A stretch of 64,000 nucleotides of DNA, taken from assembly GCF_025465935.1 (NCBI RefSeq), contig NZ_JANLNV010000094.1, positions 124,001 to 188,000 on the forward strand, given 5' to 3'. Position numbers and translations under genes: made by a program. Shown here piece by piece: positions 44,801 to 52,798 of this stretch. Every line of letters begins with the position of its first letter. The stretch's first letter is position 1. Under the pieces are notes generated by a model that ran no database searches, was not told where the DNA came from, and was given only the letters and a program-made list of their open reading frames with translations. This DNA comes from Pseudomonas sp. 7P_10.2_Bac1 (GTDB taxonomy: Bacteria; Pseudomonadota; Gammaproteobacteria; Pseudomonadales; Pseudomonadaceae).

Positions 44801-47160
44801 CCTGGGCAGGAGAAATTGCCTCAATGGGAAGTGCGTTATCCAGTACAACCCAGACGTTGACCGCGTATGCCTTGCGCGGCTTCGGCCAATTGACAGGGCG
44901 TCTCACGCTGTCAACGTCGCAGAACGTTTTACTGCCGGGCGTGATGAACGAACAGTACATCAAGGCGTTAGTGCGCAAGCTTGATGTGGGCGTCAGGTAT
45001 CGCACTCTGCTGGAAGAAAAATTGATCGTTAATACCGAGGAGGCCAGTAGTCGTTTCAAGCTGTTTTGTGACCAACTGCCGCCTCAATTACTGGAGATCG
45101 CATTTCGCTATAAATTGACCGGCGTGCTCAGCGATAAGGCCTATCGCTATATTGAGCGCTTTCTCAACATGCCGGACGGTATCGCTCGAGAGTTGCTTGA
45201 TGGCACGCGAATTATCATACGGCCACTCAATATGCTTTCCAGCCTTGATGCCGAACCCGATACGGTCAAGGGGATGTACCTGATCGGCCCGGAGACGACC
45301 GCGACAGGCCCATTGGTTCTGCTGGTCACTTACAGCCGTGAGTACTCGATTAAAGAGTATCCGGATGAAGCCAGTTTTATGTCGGATGTGCTCAACCGGG
45401 AAAAACTGCAAACCCAGATACTGGCTCGCCTGGACCCGGGGGCGCGTAGAAAATACGCCCATGGGGGGTTCAAGGAGCCGCACATCACCTATATTGCCCA
45501 GGATTTCCTCAGTTTTGATGCGATGACTACGCCAGCGCCGGTGACCATTTCACAGCAGCCGTTTACGGGGAATGCGTTGTCAAGGTTGTATAAAGATAAT
45601 TGCAGCTTGTTATCGGATATGGCGAAGTCACAGTCGATCACCCGGGGCGAGGCTGACTGGGCTTCATTCAAGACGTTGCTGTCATTGGTGATGGAAACCG
45701 TGACCCTGTTTTTGCCTGCACGATTGACCCTCCCGGTGACGATATGGCAAACCAGAGACACCTTGAAGGCCGCTGTCGGTGCTGCAGCGCAAGCTCACTG
45801 GGGTGAGGCCGTGACCGAGTTTGTGACCAGCCTGTTGATGTTGGTGGCGATGCGTCAGCCCGAGGGTGGCCAACGCAAGCCGGCAAAAACCCTCGAGCCT
45901 TCTGATGAAACCACGTCTTTTGCAAGTGAGCCGGGCGTGCAAGCGAGCTTCACTGCTAAGTATGGAACAGCGCTAGAACCCTACATTGAACATGCTGTTT
46001 CTTTATCAGAGTTACAGCACGACCCGTTGACTGATATTTACCGGCAGGCACTGACAGAAAAAACCTATGCGGCTGTTCGCGGCAGGGTCTTTCAAATAAG
46101 CCAGGTTGCCGGGCGATGGCGTATTCGTCTCAGCGATGATCAGGAGGGGCCTGCTCTGCATCGTGACCTGGCCAGTCAGCGATGGGAGATCGACATTCGA
46201 GAACCGCTGCCCGGTGGAGGGCCGATATTCAGCAGGCAACAGGGGGCTCAGGGCACGCGTGGCTTTATTGCTGAAGCCACAGGCATGGCACAGATTCGCC
46301 AACTCTATCCAGCCAAGGCAGTCGTCATCCAGGAAGCCCATCAATATGCCGTCAATTATGTGAATGAAGGGCGGGAGGTGCTTAAACGCATTTATGACAA
46401 TGACCCGATTTCACAGCGGCATGCGGCGTGGTTAACGCATTTTCTGGGTGTCTCCCGTTTGACCGCACTTCAAACCAAAAAACTAGACACGATACTGGAG
46501 CGTATTTTTAGCCGATTGATCAAACCGTCCATGAACCCTCTGAATTCGAAACGGTATGTGGTGGGCCGTAGCAGGGACAGTGACCCTAATCTGATTGCCT
46601 TTGTGACGAAACTTGATAGCAGAAAATATATTTATTTATTCGACACTTTTTTCCGCACTCGACTGGATGCTCGCCAGGCAGGGGTGATGGAGGAACTTAG
46701 GCCGACCGTGCCGCCATTTGATTTCAATGGGCACTTCAGGGCGGTCACGTTAATTCATGAGTTGTGTCATCAAGTGGCAGGTGCCGAAGACATCGCTTAT
46801 ATAAACTCTGCACTGCCGTATGTAGAGTTTTTGCAAGATGTTGTGCCGTCGACAGCTAATTCCGCAACCGCTACTCGGCGCTTGCAAGAAGAGGGGCTCT
46901 CGGCACGAACGCCGCGTGATGAGTTGTTCAGGGTCCAAGGTTCAATCAGTTCGCACAATCATGAAGTCAATGCCAGGATCGCCGACTCTATAGTGAAATT
47001 AACGGGGGCCCAATCGCTGGATCAAGCTCGAGACATCTTCATAAATGATGAGTTGAAGCGTGCAGACGTCATTCTGGCCAATGCGGACTCACTGGCATTG
47101 ATCATCAGTCGTTTAGGGGGCGGGCTGGAAAACTACAGCGTGGTCGGACGCGGGCGTTAA
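41845..47160 (+). CDS. Large dermonecrotic-toxin-like protein with C-terminal aspzincin signature
   Basis: 1771 residues, no signal peptide. By eye, a module of the form F-L-(20-30)-F-x-x-F/W-L recurs near 73-117, 357-393, 693-722, 755-800 and 1142-1182, of the kind seen in large Pseudomonas DUF6543/dermonecrotic toxins. A hydrophobic region (about 1280-1335, LFLPARLTLPVTI and VTSLLMLVAM) may insert in membranes. The C-terminus has HELCH (1638-1642) followed by GAED and Y1652, then NADS at 1746-1749. This matches the aspzincin (M35 deuterolysin) pattern HExxH, G-T/A-x-D-x-x-Y. Zinc ligands would be H1638, H1642 and D1649, with E1639 catalytic. AAGGA precedes the ATG. GC is visibly lower than in flanking genes. 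No secretion or immunity gene is adjacent. Confidence 0.75.
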   Translation: MSGPEQFTYYSEHFLKSDFERCVNAALAEGLITEAQSRWLQQAGGPYSTRGVPAIAPLYASHVTLAHPSAQPAYLRGAFVLSTGKLASDSYFLYSLATGLHKFLNWSQLLRAFNEQLIVDDRSPLLRFIPLAMRQGLLGEGEIRVTLTPLELPVFKSISENVERSLVEDRFVTHEVMSQMPSVRTVVYNGLKSKLDEKAASTPAGCEKSVIRHDITLDSPLVDWAFEYYLKKALPEREQLNYVPRAACGAEPSKSSAEIELEFVSFLDAATRHLFSDYATAISRYWNEPQGLFPSLKACVQDALSERLFSCLVQAQRDGMLSALEVRQVQACVQGVDQPHVERVLIHLRQTVDTRVELVAWYGFFIGGVEGTFAVMSDRGLEVFNNWSHFQRVTAPRFDVLLPKELESAPPLPDAHLSRYVARADRALWRTSPSLGMGYILLHDDLFSALEAQLHKKMLSDMEYVTEWLKTNTVYAKSYQAVDYASITLAVLDDALNIRVLLNPELDIPFDNYRWSTRFSLQETVVETTGELLEQLKIPLDIIRLLIEALDRDVTTKLSAFPTLHAFCKQRIAEQCEREGQPLLDLETIKVKVFAFASNGSLTKTSSMALIDAFIEHLTAKTPLPAEPALVQFERASGALTQEACLVLHRVLREPSHDVAVHFAQYLKQSVFIDQLTSGATLLDDLVQLKSQLLWAGGYYFFNHEKRLGLRAVNFISALQTFRVRSARPSSYYFVPDVHRVEVYLKSINFNARLENCFLITERGGLQSACAGHAVLWSPARKFESFDSVEQCQAVLRQRILDRVEYVDLTDTINSVQRATLLENKALLSEAHELFSFSVIEQDYLVDLESSRLQHHLDDALRAFNQGEASGLSSEGLQSSVDSYIGAIEAGFQVPSLLLQVDAEVFETALPETLAQATTAEKFEYASILQRYRNAVSDDRDYLHGIKNVHDYAAEALKKQLAKDFPLLSLDPNTLSVTATQASGPAWAGEIASMGSALSSTTQTLTAYALRGFGQLTGRLTLSTSQNVLLPGVMNEQYIKALVRKLDVGVRYRTLLEEKLIVNTEEASSRFKLFCDQLPPQLLEIAFRYKLTGVLSDKAYRYIERFLNMPDGIARELLDGTRIIIRPLNMLSSLDAEPDTVKGMYLIGPETTATGPLVLLVTYSREYSIKEYPDEASFMSDVLNREKLQTQILARLDPGARRKYAHGGFKEPHITYIAQDFLSFDAMTTPAPVTISQQPFTGNALSRLYKDNCSLLSDMAKSQSITRGEADWASFKTLLSLVMETVTLFLPARLTLPVTIWQTRDTLKAAVGAAAQAHWGEAVTEFVTSLLMLVAMRQPEGGQRKPAKTLEPSDETTSFASEPGVQASFTAKYGTALEPYIEHAVSLSELQHDPLTDIYRQALTEKTYAAVRGRVFQISQVAGRWRIRLSDDQEGPALHRDLASQRWEIDIREPLPGGGPIFSRQQGAQGTRGFIAEATGMAQIRQLYPAKAVVIQEAHQYAVNYVNEGREVLKRIYDNDPISQRHAAWLTHFLGVSRLTALQTKKLDTILERIFSRLIKPSMNPLNSKRYVVGRSRDSDPNLIAFVTKLDSRKYIYLFDTFFRTRLDARQAGVMEELRPTVPPFDFNGHFRAVTLIHELCHQVAGAEDIAYINSALPYVEFLQDVVPSTANSATATRRLQEEGLSARTPRDELFRVQGSISSHNHEVNARIADSIVKLTGAQSLDQARDIFINDELKRADVILANADSLALIISRLGGGLENYSVVGRGR

Positions 47161-47245
47161 TTTTGTAGTTGCGTGCGAAGCAGCGGCGGGCTGCATGTTC
47201 ACATGCAAGCCCTGCCGCCTGATCGCTCGGTGTATGACGTGCGGA

Positions 47246-47509
47246 TTAACCGTTTGAGCAGCCGTTGCCCATGACGCGGTATTCGAGGGTGTGTTTTATA
47301 CCTTGCGAGTCTTCGTAAACCATCTGAGCCGGTACAACTTCGCAAACATTAGGAATTTCGCTCATGGAAATTACTTTGGCGATATCAAGTTCAGAAGAGT
47401 AGGAATAGTGTTCTACAACCGGTTGCTGGTGCGATACCTGAGTACTTGCTTCATCAGCAAAAGCGCTAACACACACACTGCTGAGGGCCAGAACTAACAA
47501 CGCTTTCAT
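47246..47509 (-). CDS. Periplasmic DUF2790-family protein
   Basis: 87 residues with a signal peptide (MKALLVLALSSVCVSAFADE, cleavage at about 18). The mature part has the DUF2790 pattern: LDIAKVISMSEIPNVCEVVPAQMVYEDSQGIKHTLEYRVMGNGCSNG, with two cysteines that probably form a disulfide. The family is common in Pseudomonas, often near copper or stress genes; function unknown. Confidence 0.85.
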   Translation of the reverse strand: MKALLVLALSSVCVSAFADEASTQVSHQQPVVEHYSYSSELDIAKVISMSEIPNVCEVVPAQMVYEDSQGIKHTLEYRVMGNGCSNG

Positions 47510-47925
47510 TTCGTATTTACCTGTCGATGGGCGAGTTGGGTCACGCGGCCCTTTTGAGGCTGCGTGTGAAACTTGATTAATTAAGAGCGATTAAAAATGC
47601 CTTCGTGGGGGCTGTAACTTGCGTTAATCGCGGTGCCTTGGTTGGCGAGGCGAATTTTAGGCCGCCGCCCTGCAGGCATATAGAGGGTCTTTTGATAAAG
47701 ACTGTTGACAGATTCTGCAACAATCGTCGAAAACAGGTCGTGTGTTCAGGTATTTCAAGTCTGACGACAAGGGGGGAAGCGCTGTAAGCATTGTTCTTGA
47801 GCCTTGCGTAGAAAAACCATGGTTTTTCTGGGTGTTTCTTACTACCAACGTCGAATGGATCTCACGCCAAGGCCCGGCTACAACAGGGTCATAAAACAAC
47901 AACTACAAATATAGAGGTATGAAAC
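47510..47925 (+). other. acsA promoter and leader
   Basis: 416 bases without a gene. An inverted repeat AGAAAAACCATGGTTTTTCT at 47811-47830 is a perfect 20-bp palindrome that could be an operator or small hairpin. The Hfq/Crc motif lies at the 3' end. Confidence 0.6.
47895..47902 (+). promoter_or_regulatory. Hfq/Crc CA motif ahead of acsA
   Basis: AACAACAA lies within AAAACAACAACTACAAAT just upstream of the AGAGGT ribosome binding site. acsA-type genes are known Crc targets in Pseudomonas; the site itself is inferred from sequence. Confidence 0.65.
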
Positions 47926-49881
47926 ATGAGTGCCGCTTCCCTGTATCCCGTACGCCCTGAGGTTGCAGCCAATACGCTGACTGATGAGGCGACCTACAAG
48001 GCGATGTACCAGCAATCCGTCATCAACCCGGATGGTTTCTGGCGCGAGCAAGCCCAGCGTCTGGATTGGATCAAGCCGTTTACGACTGTTAAGCAGACCT
48101 CTTTCGACGATCACCATGTCGATATCAAATGGTTTGCCGACGGCACTCTTAACGTTTCCTACAACTGTCTGGACCGTCACCTCGCCGAGCGGGGCGATCA
48201 GGTCGCGATCATCTGGGAGGGCGATGACCCTTCCGAGCAGCGCAACATTACCTACCGTGAACTGCACGAAGAAGTCTGCAAGCTGGCCAACGCCCTGCGC
48301 GGTCAGGACGTTCACCGGGGGGACGTTGTCACTATCTATATGCCCATGGTGCCCGAGGCGGTTGTCGCAATGCTGGCCTGTACCCGTATTGGCGCGATTC
48401 ACTCGGTGGTGTTCGGCGGCTTCTCGCCGGAGGCATTGGCAGGGCGGATTATCGACTGCAAATCCAAAGTGGTGATCACAGCCGACGAAGGCGTGCGTGG
48501 CGGCAAACGCACTGCGCTGAAAGCTAACGTGGACATCGCGTTGACTAACCCTGACACCTCCAGCGTGCAGAAAATCATCGTGTTCAAGCGTACGGGCGGC
48601 GACATTGCCTGGTACAAGCACCGTGATATCTGGTACCACGATCTGATGGCTGTCGCCTCCACCCATTGCGCGCCCAAGGAAATGGGGGCCGAAGAAGCGC
48701 TGTTCATCCTTTATACCTCTGGCTCCACCGGCAAGCCCAAGGGCGTGCAGCACACCACCGGCGGCTACCTGCTGTATGCCGCGCTGACCCATGAACGCGT
48801 GTTCGATTACCGTCCGGGCGAAGTCTACTGGTGTACGGCCGACGTGGGTTGGGTCACGGGCCACACCTATATCGTCTACGGTCCGCTGGCAAACGGTGCG
48901 ACCACCGTCCTGTTTGAAGGCGTGCCGAACTATCCAGACATCACCCGCGTGTCGAAAATCGTCGACAAGCACAAGGTCAACATTCTCTACACCGCGCCTA
49001 CCGCAATTCGCGCCATGATGGCCGAAGGGCAGGCTGCCGTTAAAGATGCTGACGGTTCGAGCTTGCGCCTGCTGGGTTCGGTGGGCGAGCCGATCAACCC
49101 CGAGGCCTGGAACTGGTACTACACCACGGTCGGCAAAGAGCGTTGCCCGATTGTGGATACTTGGTGGCAGACCGAAACCGGTGCTTGCATGATGACTCCG
49201 CTGCCGGGCGCCCATGCGCTCAAGCCGGGTTCGGCGGCGCGTCCTTTCTTTGGCGTGGTACCCGCGCTGGTGGACAACCTGGGCAACCTCATTGAGGGGG
49301 CGGCCGAAGGCAACTTGGTGATTCTCGATTCGTGGCCGGGGCAGGCGCGTACCTTGTACGGCGACCATGATCGTTTTGTGGACACGTATTTCAAGACTTT
49401 CCGCGGCATGTACTTCACGGGCGACGGTGCGCGCCGTGATGAAGACGGTTACTACTGGATCACCGGTCGCGTGGACGACGTGCTCAACGTCTCCGGGCAT
49501 CGCATGGGCACGGCAGAAATCGAAAGCGCGATGGTTGCGCATGCCAAGGTGGCTGAGGCTGCCGTTGTCGGCGTGCCGCATGACATCAAGGGGCAGGGCA
49601 TCTATGTCTACGTCACCCTCAATGGCGGCGAAGAACCCACCGAAGCGCTGCGCCAGGAGCTGAAAAACTGGGTACGCAAGGAGATCGGTCCGATTGCCTC
49701 GCCTGATGTCATCCAGTGGGCGCCGGGCTTGCCAAAAACCCGTTCGGGCAAAATCATGCGGCGCATCCTGCGCAAGATTGCCACGGGTGAGTACGACGGC
49801 CTGGGGGATATTTCGACCCTGGCTGACCCGGGCGTGGTGCAACACTTGATCGATACCCACAAGAGCATGAAGGTCGCATAA
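47926..49881 (+). CDS. acsA: Acetyl-CoA synthetase
   Basis: 651-residue AMP-forming ligase that makes acetyl-CoA from acetate, CoA and ATP. The N-terminal ACAS segment, the AMP-binding motif LYTSGSTGKPKGVQHTTGG (about 264-282), the WWQTETG acetate-pocket motif (about 413-419) and the catalytic, acetylation-controlled K609 in RSGKIMRR are all present. The length is that of family members. It sits directly before the aot-aru cluster as in P. aeruginosa, and a strong terminator follows. Confidence 0.97.
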   Translation: MSAASLYPVRPEVAANTLTDEATYKAMYQQSVINPDGFWREQAQRLDWIKPFTTVKQTSFDDHHVDIKWFADGTLNVSYNCLDRHLAERGDQVAIIWEGDDPSEQRNITYRELHEEVCKLANALRGQDVHRGDVVTIYMPMVPEAVVAMLACTRIGAIHSVVFGGFSPEALAGRIIDCKSKVVITADEGVRGGKRTALKANVDIALTNPDTSSVQKIIVFKRTGGDIAWYKHRDIWYHDLMAVASTHCAPKEMGAEEALFILYTSGSTGKPKGVQHTTGGYLLYAALTHERVFDYRPGEVYWCTADVGWVTGHTYIVYGPLANGATTVLFEGVPNYPDITRVSKIVDKHKVNILYTAPTAIRAMMAEGQAAVKDADGSSLRLLGSVGEPINPEAWNWYYTTVGKERCPIVDTWWQTETGACMMTPLPGAHALKPGSAARPFFGVVPALVDNLGNLIEGAAEGNLVILDSWPGQARTLYGDHDRFVDTYFKTFRGMYFTGDGARRDEDGYYWITGRVDDVLNVSGHRMGTAEIESAMVAHAKVAEAAVVGVPHDIKGQGIYVYVTLNGGEEPTEALRQELKNWVRKEIGPIASPDVIQWAPGLPKTRSGKIMRRILRKIATGEYDGLGDISTLADPGVVQHLIDTHKSMKVA

Positions 49882-49900
49882 CGCACCTTGGATGTAAGAA

Positions 49901-49935
49901 AGCCCCGCCTGAACTTGTCAGGCGGGGCTTTTTTT
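49901..49935 (+). terminator. Rho-independent terminator after acsA
   Basis: AGCCCCGCCTGA and TCAGGCGGGGCT form a 12-bp perfect stem with a 5-base loop, followed by a run of T residues. Confidence 0.95.
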
Positions 49936-49938
49936 GAC

Positions 49939-50026
49939 CTGTGTAGACGCTGCCGCAGGCTGCGATATGGTCCGAAGCACACTGATAAAAGCACGGCGCT
50001 TCGCGGCCCTCTGCAGCGGCTACAGG
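49939..50026. repeat. REPIN-like inverted repeat, class D
   Basis: Arms TGTAGACGCTGCCGCAGGCT and CTCTGCAGCGGCTACA about 50 bases apart, the same class as 32573. It lies between the acsA terminator and the aotJ promoter region. Confidence 0.75.
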
Positions 50027-50472
50027 TTCAATCTTGGTTCTAAAGGTGTTACCCCATGTGTAACCGTGCGCCCTAAAACGGGCAGATGTGACACCAAAGG
50101 CACCGTTTTAGAGCGTCCTGGCGAGCCCCGGAAAATAAGATGGAACGCTAGACTTGCCGGAATAGAAGGGTTTGCGAATAATAGGCCCGCTATTTGCAAC
50201 TCATATAGGTTCTATATCTTTTGCTCTTGCACGAACTTGAAGAGCTGTCAATGCCTGGAGTCGCCTTTCTCGGTGCATTTGTAATATGTTGTCGCATTGA
50301 AGAAATAACGGCTTGAAGCCTGTCGTTAGAATGCCGCTCACTCGCTCGTCGTCGTGGTGCTGACCCTCAGTTCAACGCCAGCAGGACGTGGCGCCGCATT
50401 CCCGGTTTAACCTCCGCATATTGGGCTTAGGCTCACTCTGCATTTATTGCCCTTTACCGATGGAGTCCTAAG
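50027..50472 (+). other. aotJ upstream regulatory region
   Basis: 446 bases without a gene. It includes a candidate ArgR half-site (50290) and long AT-rich stretches at 50190-50240. Confidence 0.55.
50290..50305 (+). promoter_or_regulatory. Candidate ArgR half-site upstream of aotJ
   Basis: TGTCGC-N8-AA matches the Pseudomonas ArgR half-site. A weaker TGTCGT follows at 50321. ArgR is encoded in this same cluster and activates aot and aru genes in relatives. Confidence 0.55.
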
Positions 50473-51258
50473 ATGAAGAAACTCGTGCTTCTTGGCGCCC
50501 TGGCACTGTCCGTGCTGTCCTTGCAGGCTTTTGCTGATCCAAAGCCACTGAAAATTGGCATTGAAGCCGCTTACCCTCCGTTTGCCTCCAAGGCGCCGGA
50601 TGGCAGCATTGTCGGCTTTGACTATGACATCGGTAACGCGCTGTGCGAGCAGATGCAGGTCAAATGCGTCTGGGTCGAGCAAGAATTCGACGGCCTGATC
50701 CCTGCGCTTAAAGTGCGCAAGATCGACGCCATCCTGTCATCGATGTCGATCACCGACGACCGCAAGAAGTCTGTCGACTTCACCAACCGCTACTACCTGA
50801 CCCCGGCTCGCCTGGTACTGAAGGAAGGCACAACGGTTTCCGATTCGCTTGATGAACTCAAGGGCAAGAAGATCGGCGTGCAACGCGGTTCGATCCACGA
50901 CCGTTTCGCCAAGGAAGTCTTTGCTCCTAAAGGCGCGACCGTTGTGCCTTACAGCTCGCAGAACGAAATCTACCTGGACATCGAAGCCGGTCGTCTGGAC
51001 GGCACTGTCGCTGACGCCACCCTGTTGCAGGAAGGTTTCCTGGATACCCCGGCTGGCAAGGGCTACGCCTTCGTAGGTCCTGCGTTCACTGACGCCAAAT
51101 ACTTTGGTGATGGCATCGGCATCGCCGTACGCAAGGGCGATAAAGAGAACCTGGACCGCATCAATGCCGCGATTGCTGCTATCCGTGCAAACGGCAAGTA
51201 CAAGGCAATTCAGGACAAGTACTTCAACTTCGATATTTACGGCCCAGAAGCCAAGTAA
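50473..51258 (+). CDS. aotJ: Arginine/ornithine ABC transporter, periplasmic binding protein
   Basis: 261-residue binding protein of the polar amino-acid (HisJ) family. The signal peptide MKKLVLLGALALSVLSLQAFA is cleaved at about residue 21. The ligand-site segments IGIEAAYPPFASKAPDGSIVGFDYDIG and DAILSSMSITDDRKKSVDFT are present. It captures arginine and ornithine for AotQMP. It starts the aotJQMP-argR operon; a stem-loop after the stop may set its higher expression. Confidence 0.95.
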   Translation: MKKLVLLGALALSVLSLQAFADPKPLKIGIEAAYPPFASKAPDGSIVGFDYDIGNALCEQMQVKCVWVEQEFDGLIPALKVRKIDAILSSMSITDDRKKSVDFTNRYYLTPARLVLKEGTTVSDSLDELKGKKIGVQRGSIHDRFAKEVFAPKGATVVPYSSQNEIYLDIEAGRLDGTVADATLLQEGFLDTPAGKGYAFVGPAFTDAKYFGDGIGIAVRKGDKENLDRINAAIAAIRANGKYKAIQDKYFNFDIYGPEAK

Positions 51259-51280
51259 ATCATCGCTGCTGTAAGTCTGA

Positions 51281-51323
51281 AATGGCGCAAGCGACAGGAT
51301 TTCTGAAGTTTGCGCCATTTTTC
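51281..51323 (+). promoter_or_regulatory. Stem-loop between aotJ and aotQ
   Basis: AATGGCGCAA and TTGCGCCATT pair exactly (10 bp) around an 18-base loop and are followed by a short T-rich stretch. It resembles a partial terminator or mRNA stabiliser that would raise binding protein over permease. Confidence 0.7.
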
Positions 51324-51361
51324 ATTCTCATTTTCGAGCTAATTTTTCGAGGGCCGGAATC

Positions 51362-52051
51362 ATGTTGAAAGGCTACGGGGCTGTCATCCTCGATGGCGCT
51401 TGGCTGACGCTGCAGCTCGCCTTGTCGTCCATGGCCCTGGCCATTGTTCTAGGTCTGATTGGTGTTTCGATGCGCCTGTCGCCAGTGCGCTGGTTGGCCT
51501 GGCTGGGTGATCTGTATTCAACGGTGATCCGTGGGATTCCCGATCTGGTGCTGATCCTGCTGATTTTTTACGGCGGGCAGAATTTGCTGAACAACGTTGC
51601 CCCGATGGTGGGCTACGACGATTACATCGACCTCAATCCTTTCTCGGCCGGTGTGTTCACCCTGGGCTTTATCTTTGGTGCGTACCTGTCCGAAACCTTT
51701 CGTGGCGCCTTCATGGCGATCCCCAAGGGGCAGGCAGAAGCGGGTATGGCTTACGGCATGAGCCGTTTGCAGGTGTTTTTCCGGGTATTGGTGCCACAGA
51801 TGATCCGCCTGGCGATTCCGGGCTTTACCAATAACTGGCTGGTGTTGACCAAAGCCACCGCGCTGATTTCGGTGGTTGGCTTGCAAGACATGATGTTCAA
51901 GGCCAAGCAGGCGGCCGATGCCACCCGCGAACCTTTTACCTTCTTCCTTGCCGTGGCAGCGCTGTACCTGGTGATGACCAGTGTTTCGCTGCTGGCGTTG
52001 CGACAACTCGAAAAGCGCTACTCGGTAGGCGTAAAGGTGGCTGAGCTATGA
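51362..52051 (+). CDS. aotQ: Arginine/ornithine ABC transporter, permease AotQ
   Basis: 229-residue inner-membrane permease of the HisQ type. About five helices are seen (LTLQLALSSMALAIVLGLIGV is the first). The EAA loop is at FRGAFMAIPKGQAEAGMAYGMSRLQVFFRVLVPQM (about 116-150). The stop overlaps the aotM start as ATGA. Confidence 0.94.
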   Translation: MLKGYGAVILDGAWLTLQLALSSMALAIVLGLIGVSMRLSPVRWLAWLGDLYSTVIRGIPDLVLILLIFYGGQNLLNNVAPMVGYDDYIDLNPFSAGVFTLGFIFGAYLSETFRGAFMAIPKGQAEAGMAYGMSRLQVFFRVLVPQMIRLAIPGFTNNWLVLTKATALISVVGLQDMMFKAKQAADATREPFTFFLAVAALYLVMTSVSLLALRQLEKRYSVGVKVAEL

Positions 52052-52746
52052 TCTTCGACTACAACGTCATTTGGGACAGCATGCCGCTGTACCTGAGTGG
52101 AATGGTTGAAACGCTCAAGTTGCTGGGTATTTCGCTGTTCTTTGGTTTGCTGGTGGCGTTGCCGCTGGGCTTGATGCGCGTCTCGAAGCGCCCGTGGGTC
52201 AACTTCCCGGCGTGGCTCTACACCTACGTGATTCGCGGCACGCCGATGCTGGTGCAGCTGTTTTTGATCTACTACGGCCTGGCGCAGTTCGACATCGTGC
52301 GCGAAAGCTTCCTCTGGCCCTTGCTGTCCAGTGCGACCTTTTGCGCTTGCCTGGCGTTTTCGATCAACACCAGTGCCTACACCGCCGAGATCATCGCGGG
52401 CAGCCTCAAGGCCACGCCCCATGGCGAGATCGAAGCGGCCAAAGCGATGGGCATGTCACCGGGCAAAATGTATCGCCGCATTCTGCTGCCGTCGGCCATG
52501 CGTCGCGCGCTGCCGCAATACAGCAACGAAGTGATCATGATGCTGCAGACCACCAGTCTGGCGTCCATCGTGACCCTGATCGACATCACCGGCGCTGCAC
52601 GCACGGTCAACGCGCAGTATTACCTGCCGTTTGAAGCCTACATCACCGCCGGTGCGTTCTACCTGTGCCTGACCTTCATTCTGGTGCGCCTGTTCAAAAT
52701 GGCAGAGCGCCGCTGGCTGGGCTACATGGCCCCGCGCAAGGCCTGA
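52048..52746 (+). CDS. aotM: Arginine/ornithine ABC transporter, permease AotM
   Basis: 232-residue HisM-type permease, partner of AotQ. The EAA loop is at ITAGSLKATPHGEIEAAKAMGMSPGKMYRRILLPSAMRRALP-like residues (about 113-154). In P. aeruginosa an aotO gene follows aotM; here only 52 bases separate it from aotP and no aotO is present. Confidence 0.94.
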   Translation: MIFDYNVIWDSMPLYLSGMVETLKLLGISLFFGLLVALPLGLMRVSKRPWVNFPAWLYTYVIRGTPMLVQLFLIYYGLAQFDIVRESFLWPLLSSATFCACLAFSINTSAYTAEIIAGSLKATPHGEIEAAKAMGMSPGKMYRRILLPSAMRRALPQYSNEVIMMLQTTSLASIVTLIDITGAARTVNAQYYLPFEAYITAGAFYLCLTFILVRLFKMAERRWLGYMAPRKA

Positions 52747-52798
52747 GAGTTGAGCGACGCTCAACGTCTGACCCACTGTTTTTGTGAGAACCGACAGC

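Noticed and set aside
47878..49860. 660-codon open frame antisense to acsA
   Set aside because: It lies wholly opposite the clearly conserved acsA frame, has a His/Arg-rich composition typical of shadow frames and no recognisable domain.
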